A stretch of 64,000 nt of DNA, taken from Lumbricus rubellus (taxonomy: Eukaryota; Annelida; Clitellata; Crassiclitellata; Lumbricidae). A model generated the notes under the pieces. It ran no database searches and was not told the origin of the DNA. It saw nothing but the letters and a program-made list of their open reading frames with translations. Below, piece by piece: positions 46,501-56,739 of this stretch. The stretch's first letter is position 1; each line of letters starts with the position of its first letter. The position numbers and the translations under genes were made by a program. The stretch covers positions 25,402,686-25,466,685 of the forward strand of contig OX243814.1 in the NCBI GenBank assembly GCA_945859605.1, read 5' to 3'.

Positions 46501-48545
46501 TCATCAGATCCCCCTGTACACAATTCAGTGTCAGTCAATAGGTCTGATGTCTGTCCTTTGTCAATTTCGATTGCACTAGCATCGAACTCCTGACTCTGCT
46601 TTAATGCTTGATAATCATCTAAAGTCAATAAACATTCCATATCGGACATTAACTCATCAGTAACTGCACATGTGAGCAGTACTGACAACTTGTTGTTCTG
46701 TCCTTCATCAGATGTTAGCACACAAGGCAAATGCATTAGGTCAGCATCACTTTGAACCCCAAAAGCACCCCGCAATTTCACCTTGCCCACAGGTTGACAG
46801 CCTCCGTCCCCCTGCTGTAACATCCGCTTGTTTACAACCGTAATTTCACTGCCAGAATCCACAATAGCAGTACACATCACCTTACCAATTTGTAAACGTA
46901 CTCGTGGTATGCTGGATAGAGTCACACATGAATTAACTGCAACAACATTTTCAGCAGAAACAACATGTTCAGCAAAAACATTCAATGTGTCATACTCAAA
47001 CAATGAGTTTAATTCCATCTCCACCACATCTTCCTGCTTCTTCTTTGCTCTCAACCCTTTGAGCTCAACATCACGTTCTTCCAGACCATACACTGGTTCC
47101 TTACAGTAATCATAAGGTCCATACTTAACCTCCCATGAATTACAAAAACCTTCACGTTCAAACCACGCATCATCCTTACGAACCTCGTCACACTTGACCA
47201 AACACACATTGGCTTCCCTTACCTCACCTTCGACATCCACATAGTTAACCCTAGCTTCAAATGGTTTAGACTTAGCCTTATTCCTTGGGCATGCAGCCTT
47301 AAGGTGTTGATCAGATAAGCAGAGAAAACATTTGGGCTTCTCAGATTTTCCCGACACATTCCCCTTGAACCCCCCAAAAGAATCACCTGTTCCTTTGACA
47401 TCGAATTTAGAGAAATTGGGCTTCTTTTCAAACTCTTTGAATTCTTTCTGAGTTTTCTGAAATGATTTTCCCTCCCCAGATTTTGATGCAAATTTGAATT
47501 CAGTGTCCTTCAAATGGTGGTATTCCGATAAATTAATCGAAAAAATGTCAGTGATTTCTGCCAACTTGATTGGCTCCAGCCAAGCATCGCTTTCCTTGGC
47601 AATCACATGCGATCGAATCACATAGGGCATACACTCTTTCATTTTGTCAGATACCCACAAATCCTGTAACCTTTGGAAGTTATCAACCTCCCTAGATTCA
47701 AGGTAAAATCTGAGATATGTTCGCAACCGGGTTGCGAACTGCATCCATGATTCGCTAGCTAGCTTTTCAGCTTTCATGAACTGGCCCTTGTACTGTTGTG
47801 GCGTCAACCTAAATTCACGCAACAAAGCCACCTTCAATTTCACATAAGTATTCAGCTGATCTACTGGTAACCTACGAATCAACTTTTTAGCTTTTTCAGA
47901 CAAGAAAGGCATTAATAGAGCACACTTTAAATCCTCTGGAACCAAATACATAGCAAACAAGCTCTCTATTGATTCTAGATAAAGCGGCAACTCAATATCT
48001 TCAGTGGGCATTTTAGGTAATACATTTTTCAGTATATCCCCAAATTTTTTGATCCTAGCCCCTGTAGACTCTTCTTCCTTAGTCCTTCTTTCTCGTTCTT
48101 TTTTCGCCTCATCTCTAGCCTTCTCTTGACTAAGATTTTGGCTACCCAACAACTTTGCCTGCCACTCTCTTTGCTCCTGCCTCCTTTCTTCCTCCTTTTC
48201 CTCTTCCTTTTCCTGACGTGCCATCATAATCTCCATATGTTCTTTCTTCAACCTTTCCTCGCGGTCCATCTGCTCTCTCCGCAGATTTTCCTCACGTTCC
48301 ACCATCAATTCCCTCTGTTTTTCCTCTCGTTCCATCATCATCTGCATCATCTCAACCATTGTCATCTCTTTGACCACTTTCTTAGGGAAAACTCCCGCCT
48401 TGAAACCCTTGGCTACCAAACACAAATCAATAAGTTGTTCCTTATTCAAATCTAGAATAGACTCAACATCCGCCCCTGCCTTAACTAGCAGACCAACTAG
48501 TGCATCAACACTAAAGAACTTTAATTTTTCCTTCTCTTCTTCCAT
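43596..48545 (-). CDS. Gag-Pol polyprotein, order Gag-PR-IN-RT-RH
   Basis: A 1649-residue frame from the first ATG (48545); the frame is open upstream but has no earlier ATG. The N-terminal third is Gag, with a long charged Glu/Lys/Arg coiled-coil stretch near residues 60-150 and one CCHC zinc knuckle (CFLCLSDQHLKAAC, about 406-419). Protease follows, with DSG at about 562. Integrase comes next: HHCC zinc finger at about 804-850, then a D-58-D-35-E core at about 875, 934 and 970, and a GPY/F-like module (WVGPGVV) beyond it. Only then come reverse transcriptase (CDFREVN at about 1287, YIDDF at about 1384) and RNase H (QTDASDYAVG at about 1533, DALSRLF at the end). Gag and Pol share one frame with no shift. 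Every catalytic motif listed is intact. Confidence 0.95.
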   Translation of the reverse strand: MEEEKEKLKFFSVDALVGLLVKAGADVESILDLNKEQLIDLCLVAKGFKAGVFPKKVVKEMTMVEMMQMMMEREEKQRELMVEREENLRREQMDREERLKKEHMEIMMARQEKEEEKEEERRQEQREWQAKLLGSQNLSQEKARDEAKKERERRTKEEESTGARIKKFGDILKNVLPKMPTEDIELPLYLESIESLFAMYLVPEDLKCALLMPFLSEKAKKLIRRLPVDQLNTYVKLKVALLREFRLTPQQYKGQFMKAEKLASESWMQFATRLRTYLRFYLESREVDNFQRLQDLWVSDKMKECMPYVIRSHVIAKESDAWLEPIKLAEITDIFSINLSEYHHLKDTEFKFASKSGEGKSFQKTQKEFKEFEKKPNFSKFDVKGTGDSFGGFKGNVSGKSEKPKCFLCLSDQHLKAACPRNKAKSKPFEARVNYVDVEGEVREANVCLVKCDEVRKDDAWFEREGFCNSWEVKYGPYDYCKEPVYGLEERDVELKGLRAKKKQEDVVEMELNSLFEYDTLNVFAEHVVSAENVVAVNSCVTLSSIPRVRLQIGKVMCTAIVDSGSEITVVNKRMLQQGDGGCQPVGKVKLRGAFGVQSDADLMHLPCVLTSDEGQNNKLSVLLTCAVTDELMSDMECLLTLDDYQALKQSQEFDASAIEIDKGQTSDLLTDTELCTGGSDDLYMTHVLQVEDTSDSETSTVEEDTGGVPMMDMSGATAVDQTTVGSDDLDETPQLVKAAEQLRMEQLVDEGLKECWAKGKGKEGGYSIRAVDGVLFHKDSIGGQVVQQLVVPKGKVREILELAHDGAWGGHYGSRKTLQRIKSSFWWPGMSTEVQRYCQSCTACQLRRRKTVKDRVPITPVVRPTNTFEIVNCDIIGPFEQVSRGFKYVLCIIDQCSRWPDARPLRTISADAICEALLEMFSYTGVPRVIVTDRAASFRGKLMKEFLKRLGCAPRFSSPYHPEGNSIVERFNQTLKNMLHQVVKKRPKGWEKELPFLLWAYRELPNATTGVSPFRMVYGQLGRGPLTILRETWTGDQVAPWELADTSKYMQRLRKQLQLTKDIAEEHTKEAQRSYAHYYNLRSKDKTFEVGDQVVILEKDCTDKLSSGWVGPGVVTKKISAYSYLVLMPDGGERTLHANFLRCFNPRVSAVGLICEGEEDFGFVDCQPGTVTERTDGTAILDQIDFKHLNLGQQQELQDLLRKFTSVFDDKPGLCTLGSHSIKLQGEVHPRRQKPYRIPQLFKEEVDRQITQLLADGLIEESNSPWAHPIVCVRKADGKSLRLACDFREVNSFTKCDLFPMCQSEDLINQVAGANYITTLDCSAGYWQVPMQEDSRELTAFVTHRGMYQWLRMPFGLKCASATYQRIANKILEPHSEYADAYIDDFAIHSKSWKEHLKHLEGVLVSIKKSGLTLKLSKCVFGKAKVKWLGHWLGSGIKEVDPDKVAAIQNIPLPTSKKELRHFLGLTGYYRIFIPRYAELALPLTELTKGNTRFSLDYPSKAYDAFVTLKQSLMSSHVLISPDFREPFIVQTDASDYAVGVCLAQLREGCERPVAFASRKLSDTQRRWSTIEKEGYAVIFALQRFEHFLMGAKILLYSDHNPLKYLTACAPNNSKLTRWVLSLQPFDIEIRHRSGSMNKNCDALSRLF

Positions 48546-49296
48546 GTTTGTTAACACACACAAACAACCAACACACCAAGCACACAAGTAAGAGTAAACA
48601 ATACCACCCAAACCACTGTAGATTTGCAAATATCCCTGTCCTGCCTCCAGTCCTGACCAACACAGAAATTCCTTGCTCCAATGTCGATCGGCAACAAGTT
48701 CACCAGCAGAAAAAGTTCAGCCAAACCACTGCGAAGACGAAATTATCTCTGTATTGCACGGTAAACCACTGTCCCAGTGTTCCTCGGCAACAGAAGCATC
48801 CACAGAAAAAGTACAGCCAACTCACTGCGAAGAAGAAATCACTCCTGCATTGCACGGTAAATTACTGGTTCTGCGAAGACGAAATCATTCCAGCATTGCA
48901 CGGTAAATTACTGGTTCTGCGAAGACGAAATCATTCCAGCATTGCACGGTAAATTACTGGTTCTGCGAAGACGAAATCATTCCAGCATTGCACGGTAAAT
49001 TACTGGTTCAACGTTCACCGGCAACATATGCACCAGCAGACACAGTTCAGCCAAAACCTGGCGAAGTCGAAATAACTCCTGCACTGCCCGGTAGACCACA
49101 GTTCCAACGTTCATTGGCAACCAAAGCACCAGTAAACACCATTCAGCCAATACCCAGCCGAACTTGACGAGAACAGGAATGACCTTCACCGACCTTCCAG
49201 CCACGCCACGCCCCCAATAGCTTGCGCGTCAACGTCCGAAAAAGACACCTTTTCGCCGGCCAGAATAATTGAAGACGACCTCGAATAGTTCCGACA
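48546..49296 (-). repeat. tandem-repeat leader of the Gmr1-like element
   Basis: The untranslated leader between primer site and Gag start is built of related tandem units. An exact 46-bp unit occurs with starts at 48855, 48901, 48947 and 48993. Looser units of about 90 bp, recognisable by 'ggcaaca..caccagcaga' and 'gcgaagacgaaat', occupy the rest. No frame of note is present. A packaging or translational role is possible but nothing in the sequence shows one. Confidence 0.75.
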
Positions 49297-49309
49297 GGTC
49301 ACGGCACCA
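49297..49309 (-). promoter_or_regulatory. primer binding site of Gmr1-like element
   Basis: Two bases inside the 5' LTR the coding strand reads TGGTGCCGTGACC. It opens with TGG, the complement of a tRNA CCA end. The matching tRNA was not identified. Confidence 0.6.
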
Positions 49310-49311
49310 TG

Positions 49312-49539
49312 TGTGAGGACCTGGTTTGGCAGCAACTCGTAAAATAAAACAACTCGAACGTGTTTTAAATGAAATATATATTCTTTAACTTCTCGTTGTG
49401 TTTCATGTTTTTTCAACTACCTTCAAGTACAAGAACTTTAACAAGAACTACGACCTCTACTGTCTCCCTACTATACATAAGAGCTATTACTATACACTGG
49501 TACACTGTCAGCGATTAAGCGGTAAGCACTGTCCTGACA
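49312..49539 (-). repeat. 5' LTR of Gmr1-like element
   Basis: Identical by eye to 43003-43230 over all 228 bp. Being 5' relative to the minus-strand coding frame, it should hold the promoter, though no clear TATA box was assigned. Confidence 0.93.
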
Positions 49540-49544
49540 CAGGC

Positions 49545-50417
49545 CTATTTTAATTATAATTATAAAATTATAAGGTCGATGAAGAAAACAGTGTCATCGA
49601 AACAATCCGTTAAAGAAGTCTACAATTGCCGGTCAGCCGAGAGAAAGAGATAGGCGTTAACAGAGTCTAACTCACGACATAATTATAGGAGTATATAGGG
49701 CCTAATAAATTTATTACAAGTAGGCCTACACGTCGTACCTCGATGGCACAATATGTTTGAGGAAGAAGGCAGAACCTGAGATGATTCTCTATATGACTGC
49801 AGTGGCAGAGGACTTACGATACGAATCCCATGTCTCCAGCAGAATCTGTTTATGATCACCTATGACACCTTTATTTGGGATATATGGTTCTGATGGTCAG
49901 TATCATGCACTCTCTGTGGTGTGCGTCAATATATCACCGTGCTCTATTTCGGTCGAAGCTCTTACGCAACAACGGGAATTATTATGACGCCTTGCAGTCC
50001 TGCACTCACGTAAGCAGAGACCCCCATAGAGGGAAGGGGGAATTGGACGCAATCAGAGGGTGGAAATTACACCCCCATAATATAAATGAAGACAGAAAAT
50101 TCCTGGGAATTCGAACCCCATGCACTGACATTAGATGCTGCTTTACAGGTTTACAAAGCCCTCTCCCACAGCAGTAGGCATATAGGCCTATATCCTAAGC
50201 AGACTCATAAACCTATATATAAGTCAACAATTGTACCATTTGTACGTAATGTACAAGCGTACAGACTATATCACGCGCGTTATACCTATATTATATTTTA
50301 ATGCACATACATTATGCATATACAACCATAGAATGGCCTAGAGGTTTATTCCTGACTTAGGCAATAAATGAGGTTTCACTATGCGAACTGTATGGACATC
50401 TAAAACGCAGCCAACAT
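49545..50417. other. no gene; weak SINE trace
   Basis: A minus-strand GGGTTCGAATTCCC at about 50108-50121 resembles a B box, with no clear A box or family tail. Otherwise unremarkable. Confidence 0.35.
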
Positions 50418-50423
50418 GATAAC

Positions 50424-51403
50424 CCTCGGGCTACCAGGGGGGGTGGTGGTATCCACCCCCCTAAGTTTTTCCCAAATCAAACTTTTTTCCGTTAGGAATA
50501 AAATTTTGACGTTTTATGTAGCTGTAGAGGATTCATTTGCACACATTTTGAGCTAAAATGTGTGATGATAATTATACCATACCATTCAAAAGTTATACCC
50601 GATATACCCGAGGCACCAGAGGGGTGGATACCACCCCCCTTAGATTATCGGCTGTATCTTATCCGTCCTTTGACATAAAGAGACACCAATTACACCATTC
50701 TGTAGAGGGAATGTGGGGCTACATTTCCATGCTCAGTGAGTTGTCGTTGGACAACCGGAAGTGCTCAAAATAAATTAAAATATAAATAAAGGTGTTTTAT
50801 TTTTTATAAAAGTTTCATGTTTTTCCTATTAAACATTATTCATAATTTATTTTTCAAGAGAAATAAATTATGTCATTCTATAGAGGGCATTTAGGGCTAT
50901 TTTTTACACCAATTAATTTGATATTTGATGACCGGAAGTGCTCAAAATAAATTTAAATGTGTAAAAATGTTGGGTTTTTTTACATCGCAAACCGGTAAGT
51001 CTGCGTAAACGTTTTTCAGCATGTTTTACATGTTTTTTCTCTTTTTATTGTAACTAAAACTAACTTATTACTAGTTTTTATAGTTGAATATTGGACTTTA
51101 TTATATGTAAACTATTTTTAATTAAATAAATTATGTTAAAAACACACAGAATCTAATATTTTGCTTATGCGAAAGTATACATTTTGTGGAATCGACGGGT
51201 GCCTACGGTAAAAAATTCATAACTTCGGGGTGCTTTCATATATTTTAAACCTAAATATACCATTTTGTGCAGAAATGAATGCTGAATCCATAAGTGTATT
51301 GCCAGTTATGATATCTCAAACCAAACCCAAAATCCAGGAGGGGGGGTGGTAACCACCCCCCCTTGGTAGTCAGTGTTACAAAAAAAAGCTTGGTAGCCTG
51401 AGG
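50424..51403. mobile_element. unclassified TIR element with G-run ends
   Basis: Ends CCTCGGGCTACCA and TGGTAGCCTGAGG are inverted, flanked by GATAAC (50418-50423) and GATAAT (51404-51409). 'ggggggtggt..ccaccccc' blocks occur at both ends and internally at 50617. Two internal tandem units share 'tcattctatagaggg' and 'gaccggaagtgctcaaaata'. No coding frame. Confidence 0.55.
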
Positions 51404-52102
51404 GATAATATGGAATTGATTACATTATTACATTCGAGTTCACACATGCATTAGGCAAGTTAACGTGCAAAGTCAGCTCCCGCAAGAGAGCCTTGACCAA
51501 CCGACAGTTACCGACTGACCAACCGACAGACTGCGCCCTACCTCTCCTGTCGATTACGACATTCGACCCATAGACTATATATAGCTAATTTCAGTTTAAT
51601 GGCGTTGATCTATGGCCGCGATTTAAATGCGAGATCATTGAAGAATTCTTTGAAATGAAAGAGAACTGTGATACATACTATACATGGACCTCATTATAAA
51701 AGAGGCACTGAGTGTTGGGACAATTCTTAAGCAGCTTAGATGTCTTTCATGTGGGCCATAATTATACTATATGCAAAGCGGTGTCTTGCTGCTGTTGCGT
51801 GAACTAAGGTGGTGTCGTATTGGGAGCATAATTCTGTCAGTTTCAATCTTTCGTTTTCGCAGACAAGGAAATCCCCGAGCGCATTAGCACTCATAGCCCG
51901 TGGGCACGATAAGTGTTAATTCAAGTCATTACTGCAACAGAGACATTTGACTAGTCAGATGCATACCTTAGCTGCGTATAGGGCCTTCGTGTGTGTGTAT
52001 GCTTGCATGTATGTATGTGTATATAATATATATATATATACACATAGGCCTACATACACAAGTTTTACAATCAAATGTAGGCCTATGTTACATTGTTACA
52101 GT

Positions 52103-52240
52103 ATACGTATTACGTATGTGTGTATGTTACAACCAGTAAAAATAGGCTATCCGATTGCTAGTAATTTATTATGGAGACTGGAAAGGGGAAGTAAGGGATT
52201 CGCCAGTTCTAAAAATTTCTTTTTAAAAAGCTTGCTTTCA
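52103..52240 (+). repeat. decayed CAGGGCT MITE fragment, copy 4
   Basis: 'gtaatttattatggagactgg' and 'cagttctaaaaatttctttt' match the right half of the family at 40231. The termini are lost. Confidence 0.5.
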
Positions 52241-52400
52241 AACATCTAGGCTATAGGAGTATAGGTGGTCAACACGGGTGAGCTGCTCAAAACCATTATT
52301 GATCTCCAGAGTATTCACCTATAGATCGGACTTCCTGGACTTCATAACATCGAGAATGAAGGCCTTATAATAGCCTATGTATAAAACGGACGATGAGGCT

Positions 52401-52635
52401 CAGGGCTGTTTTTAGGAAATTTTTATAACTGCACGACCCCTTCTTTTCTATACGATCCTCCATGGTAAATTACTTCCAATCGGATGACAAATTACAAATT
52501 GACAATGGCTTCTTTTGCTAGTGTTAAACTGTACAGAAGACTTGTCAGAAGTCCTTCTACAACTGCACAAATCCATTTAGAACTGCACATTCTGTGTAGG
52601 CCTACAACAATCACTGCACGTTAAAAAAAGCCCTG
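52401..52635 (-). mobile_element. CAGGGCT MITE, copy 3
   Basis: Reverse-oriented copy of the family at 40231 and 40871, flanked by ATGAGGCT (52393-52400) and ATGAGACT (52636-52643). It contains a TAGGCCTA at 52597-52604 where the sister copies have only TA. Confidence 0.87.
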
Positions 52636-52706
52636 ATGAGACTTGCAACACGCAGATCCAACACCAAGTATAGACGCTGGACGGGGGCTGCATCGAGGCA
52701 TGTATA

Positions 52707-53911
52707 TAGGGTGTCTCGATAGGTCGTGAACGATTTTGAATGCAGACAAATATATGTTATACACAATATAATGTGGAAAGTTTTATACTGGCGGATAGGT
52801 TATTCAAATGAAAATGTTAATATAAAAAAATTAGATCACTAGCTCACTTAATAAAATTGTAGCGCCCATATCCGTGACGTCATCAAATTCGTGCTAAGTA
52901 AACGTCAAGTTAAGCCGCAAACAATATTGTACGACCATCATTGTTAATCCACACATAATTAATTAATACAAATTAGCATTTAGTATTTAATAATGTTTCC
53001 TTAACTATTTATTACAGCCTCAAGTCGATTAGTCATCGAGCAAATAGATTTTCAGAGTTGTCAGAGTAGGCCTATAATTGATGTCCATGCCTTACAAAGC
53101 CGACGTTTTAAGGTCGTTTGGGGTTCGGTATCGGCATAAACAGTTGCCGCCATAATAATCCAAACTTTTTCCATTGGTGACAAATCCGGCGAATTAGGCG
53201 GCCAGTCCCTAATTGAGATGTAGGCTATCCATTGATATCCTTGTTCAACCATTCGACTGAAGCCTTTGATGTGTGTGCACGTGCACCGTCTTGTTGAAAT
53301 AATCCTTCGCCGTTATTATGAAACATTTTTGTGGCTGTGAACTGAGCGCATAGGCTACTGCACTTCGCTGGAATGCGGGTTTGACCTCTTTCTCCTGTAT
53401 CTCATTGATGTAATAAGTCGAAGTGACTGAAGTTTTATTTGGAATGATATGAGGGTTTTGTTAATCCAACTGTTTATGCCGAACCCGAACCCCAGTCACT
53501 GAACACCTTAAAACGTCGGCTTTGTAAGGCATGAACAACAATAGGCCTACCTCTGACAACTCTGAAAAATCTATTTGCTCGATGACTAATCGACTTGAGG
53601 CTGTAATAAAGAGCAAAGAAAACATTATTAGATACTAAATGATAATTTGTATTAATTAATTATGTGTGGATTAACAATGATGGTCGTACAATATTGTTTG
53701 CGGCTTAACTTGACGTTTACTTAGCACGAATTTGATGACGTCACGGATATTGGCGCTACAATTTTATTAAGTGAGCTAGTGATCTAATTTTTTTATATTA
53801 ACATTTTCATTTGAATAACCTATCCGCCAGTATAAAACTTTCCACATTATATTGTGTAGAACATATATTTGTCTGCATTCAAAATCGTTCACGACCTATC
53901 GAGACACCCTA
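52707..53911 (-). mobile_element. Tc1/mariner-type element, DD37E, long-armed
   Basis: Ends (TA)GGGTGTCTCGATAGGTCG and complement, set in TATA on each side, so the element proper can be read as GGGTG...CACCC (52709-53909) next to TA. Arms of about 420 bp are inverted copies. The right arm includes a reversed copy of transposase C-terminal sequence, so the 5' half was replaced by a copy of the 3' end. Confidence 0.85.
53061..53470 (-). pseudogene. DD37E transposase pseudogene
   Basis: Minus-strand fragment with FQQDGARAHTSKASVEW, then after a frameshift RDWPPNSPDLSPMEKVW and PQTTLKRRLCKAW. The frameshift lies exactly at a TAGGCTA heptamer (53221-53227). Counting across it with five bases removed, 37 residues separate the Asp of QQDGA from the Glu of SPME, a DD37E signature. 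The N-terminal DNA-binding domain and first catalytic Asp are missing. Confidence 0.72.
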
Positions 53912-53913
53912 TA

Positions 53914-56739
53914 GTAGGCCTATAGCTAAGCATTGTAAGCAAGGAGATCATGCTGGTTCGAAGAACTATGGTGGCACGATGATCAAATATAATACACATC
54001 GGTAGGCCTAATCGTAATCTCCAAACCTCCAAAGCGCCAAGCGCAGATAACTGCAGCTAATTCACGAGTGCTGGGTCAAGTCAGAGGGTTGTCCAAACTC
54101 AAAGGGTAGTCGGAAGGTGGTCAGAGTCCGTTTTACAGAGGATCAAAAGGGGCAGATCATAGCCATGCATGTAGACGTATACATGTTAACGTTCACGTCT
54201 CCACGGGTGTCGTTTAGGTCGAGAATTCGATGATTTTTATGGGCGTTCAAGTGACATTTCTGGCAATGGACGTTTTTATTATATATTATAAGTTGGAGAC
54301 GCTTGAATTGTGTCGATTAAAAAGTTGTGAGAAAGTGAATTATTGCAGTATAACAGTCGCTAATAGTAACTTCATGTTTAATCATATGTCGATTAATTTT
54401 CCTCATTAAATTTTAGATCAGACAAGTCCTTCATGTCATCGTGTGTGGCACATAATCTGGGTCGTTGTCTTGGTTTATTTACCAACAGTGACACACTGCT
54501 CTGCATTGTATACATGCGGGCCCACAATTTACAATTCTCAGTCAACACAACAAGCAGGTCATGTGATCATGCTAAGCGCAAATTTGACGGACGCTGCTGA
54601 CTTGCAAAGTCTTTCATGTTTGACCGATTACGTCCGTGTTATAATTATCAACTTATTTTGTCATTTTAATTAAACAGCCGCTGATGCTGGTGTTTACAAG
54701 TAAAATTATGGTCCAATAATTCCACGAAATATTCACAGGTTACTGAGATAAATGCGAGTATCGACTGAGTGTCTATGACTAAACTAGACCTCACTGACAG
54801 GTCACCATTAATTTGATTACTGCTTGGTCTGTGGTTTGCACTTTTACAATAATTGAGCATTTGAGCGTGTAGCCTAGTCTATATTGGTTTCTGCCTATCT
54901 CTATGTGTATATATAGGCCTATATCTTTCGAAGCATGCACTTTAGTTGAGCCAGACCCAGAGCAGATCTAATTATTGGCACTTTTATCATCATTTAGATT
55001 ATAATATCGATTCACGACGGAATCTTCACGAACACCAAAACGCAGTTAGAAGTTGGGTTAGTCAGTCGCTTGTTATAGTTGGTCAATAAAGGAAATAGGT
55101 CTACTTATACTAACCTACTTCATTATATCATCATTTGCTCATTTATCGTATAAGTCTATGTATAAGTCCTAGAGTATAGAATGACCGTACCGACCGTATA
55201 ATTATATTATATACTATAATAGTAGGCTATAGTTATAGAGGAGAGACTCAATTACGAGAATTGCCATTTAGGGTTATTTTACGGTGATGATCTCTTTTGC
55301 TGCATTATAGAATAAGCTTAATCATAGGGGACGTCATACAATGTACAGTCGAAGTTAAAGGATGCTGCTGACATCTTTCATCTGGCAACGACAGCAGACA
55401 TCGCTGTTGTCGCTGATCTAAACTTTAAGACACACATAATATGACAACTGTTATGCTATGGTCCAGTTCACACATGACAGTTGAAACGTTGTTCCTCGTT
55501 GTAGGCCTACATCTGATTGTTTCAGAGTTCACAACGAAAATACGCATAACAATTAGTCGACAATGATACAATTCTACAGAGGCCTCATTGGCAGATTATC
55601 ATGCGCAGAAGAGCCAAAGATGTGAGTTGAGGTGTTATTAACTTATTAGTGAATTCGACAAAAAATTAATGTCGTTGCTTAGGGTGACACATCAGCGATG
55701 AACCTCAGCAATGTCTTCTCATGCAGTCGCATTAATTTGTTGTCGTTGAAGCGCCAAGTCTACAATCAACATACATGTAAAGAATAATAACTCAGCGCTG
55801 AGACTGCAGCAGGATACTTCTTACCTCGGGTGGTCCACTGGGCGGTCCGTCGGTCGGGTGGTCCACCGGGCGGGCAGTGTCCACTGAGCGTAGGTGTGTA
55901 CGCCCTGGGTCATCCGCTGTGCATGGAGATATATGGCTGATTGAGCGTGCTGCTACAGTCCAGTGCATTTGTAATTGCACAACGCGCAATGTATCCATGG
56001 GGTCAGTACAGACCCTGACCGGATGAGCTAATCGCCTGTCCATCTCCGGACAGACCACAAAAGAACCTCTATGCCCTCAACGGAAGTTGCCTCCACGGCG
56101 TTTAAACGCGTAGTTTCCCTCACAAAATGATCAGGCCAACCCATGAACCACCCCCTCCTTCCCTCCCACTCACCCTTCCCTCTTCCTATTACCCGCCACT
56201 TAATGGTGGACCTCCGGAGTGTAGCCCAGTCGACGTCGAACTGGGCGGCGGGGGTCAACCCAACGGCGCTATTACCGGACACCCCCCTCACCGCAGTCGT
56301 CTGGCTTTCTGTGCAATGTGCCATATGACTCTTTTATGACTCAGGCAACGAGATGAGATATTGATTGGATTATGAGCGTTCTTCTGAGCATGGAGAATAT
56401 GACTGAATGTAGGCCAACGCTAACATCTTTCGCCACTTTAACGTGAAGCAAAATATTTAAATGTATGATGTCATCTACATGTCATGGCACTCATGTGTGA
56501 ACTGTTACTAGACGCTGAGAACCATTGAAATTTTACAACCAACGTAGGTCCCTATAATTATATAATTTATATAACCCTGATAGTTTTCGATGTTTAATAG
56601 AGTACATGTTTCACACCTGTCCTGGCAAAACAATAGTGACCACTTTATTTCAACTTGTAGCATATGAATAAACGATCTTTAGAGAAACAAATATCTACAG
56701 ATTGTAGTAATCGGGGGTCGACGTATAACACCGTCTCAC
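53914..56739. other. no gene recognised
   Basis: AT-rich DNA plus a GC-richer part at 55800-56330. A frame at 54416-54673 follows a splice-acceptor-like TTTTAG and encodes a hydrophobic start (WHIIWVVVLVYLPTVTHCSA), so a signal-peptide-bearing exon is conceivable but unsupported. Confidence 0.3.

Larger units (their letters stand above)
43003..49539 (-). mobile_element. complete LTR retrotransposon, Gmr1-like Ty3/gypsy
   Basis: A 6537-bp element on the minus strand bounded by two 228-bp LTRs that read identically, with a perfect 5-bp target duplication CAGGC (42998-43002 and 49540-49544). One uninterrupted Gag-Pol frame fills the interior. Domain order along the polyprotein is Gag, protease, integrase, reverse transcriptase, RNase H; integrase upstream of RT is the Gmr1-type arrangement. 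Identical LTRs, an intact frame and an unmutated target duplication indicate recent insertion, and the element may still be competent. It contains none of the TAGGCCTA octamers that pepper the surrounding DNA. Confidence 0.95.

Noticed and set aside
48546..48629. N-terminal extension of the Gag-Pol frame to 48629
   Set aside because: The upstream in-frame codon is TTG, and the first ATG at 48545 starts a normal Gag-like sequence.
54416..54673. Signal-peptide exon
   Set aside because: No in-frame ATG, only a weak acceptor and no partner exon; kept as a note in the gap entry.
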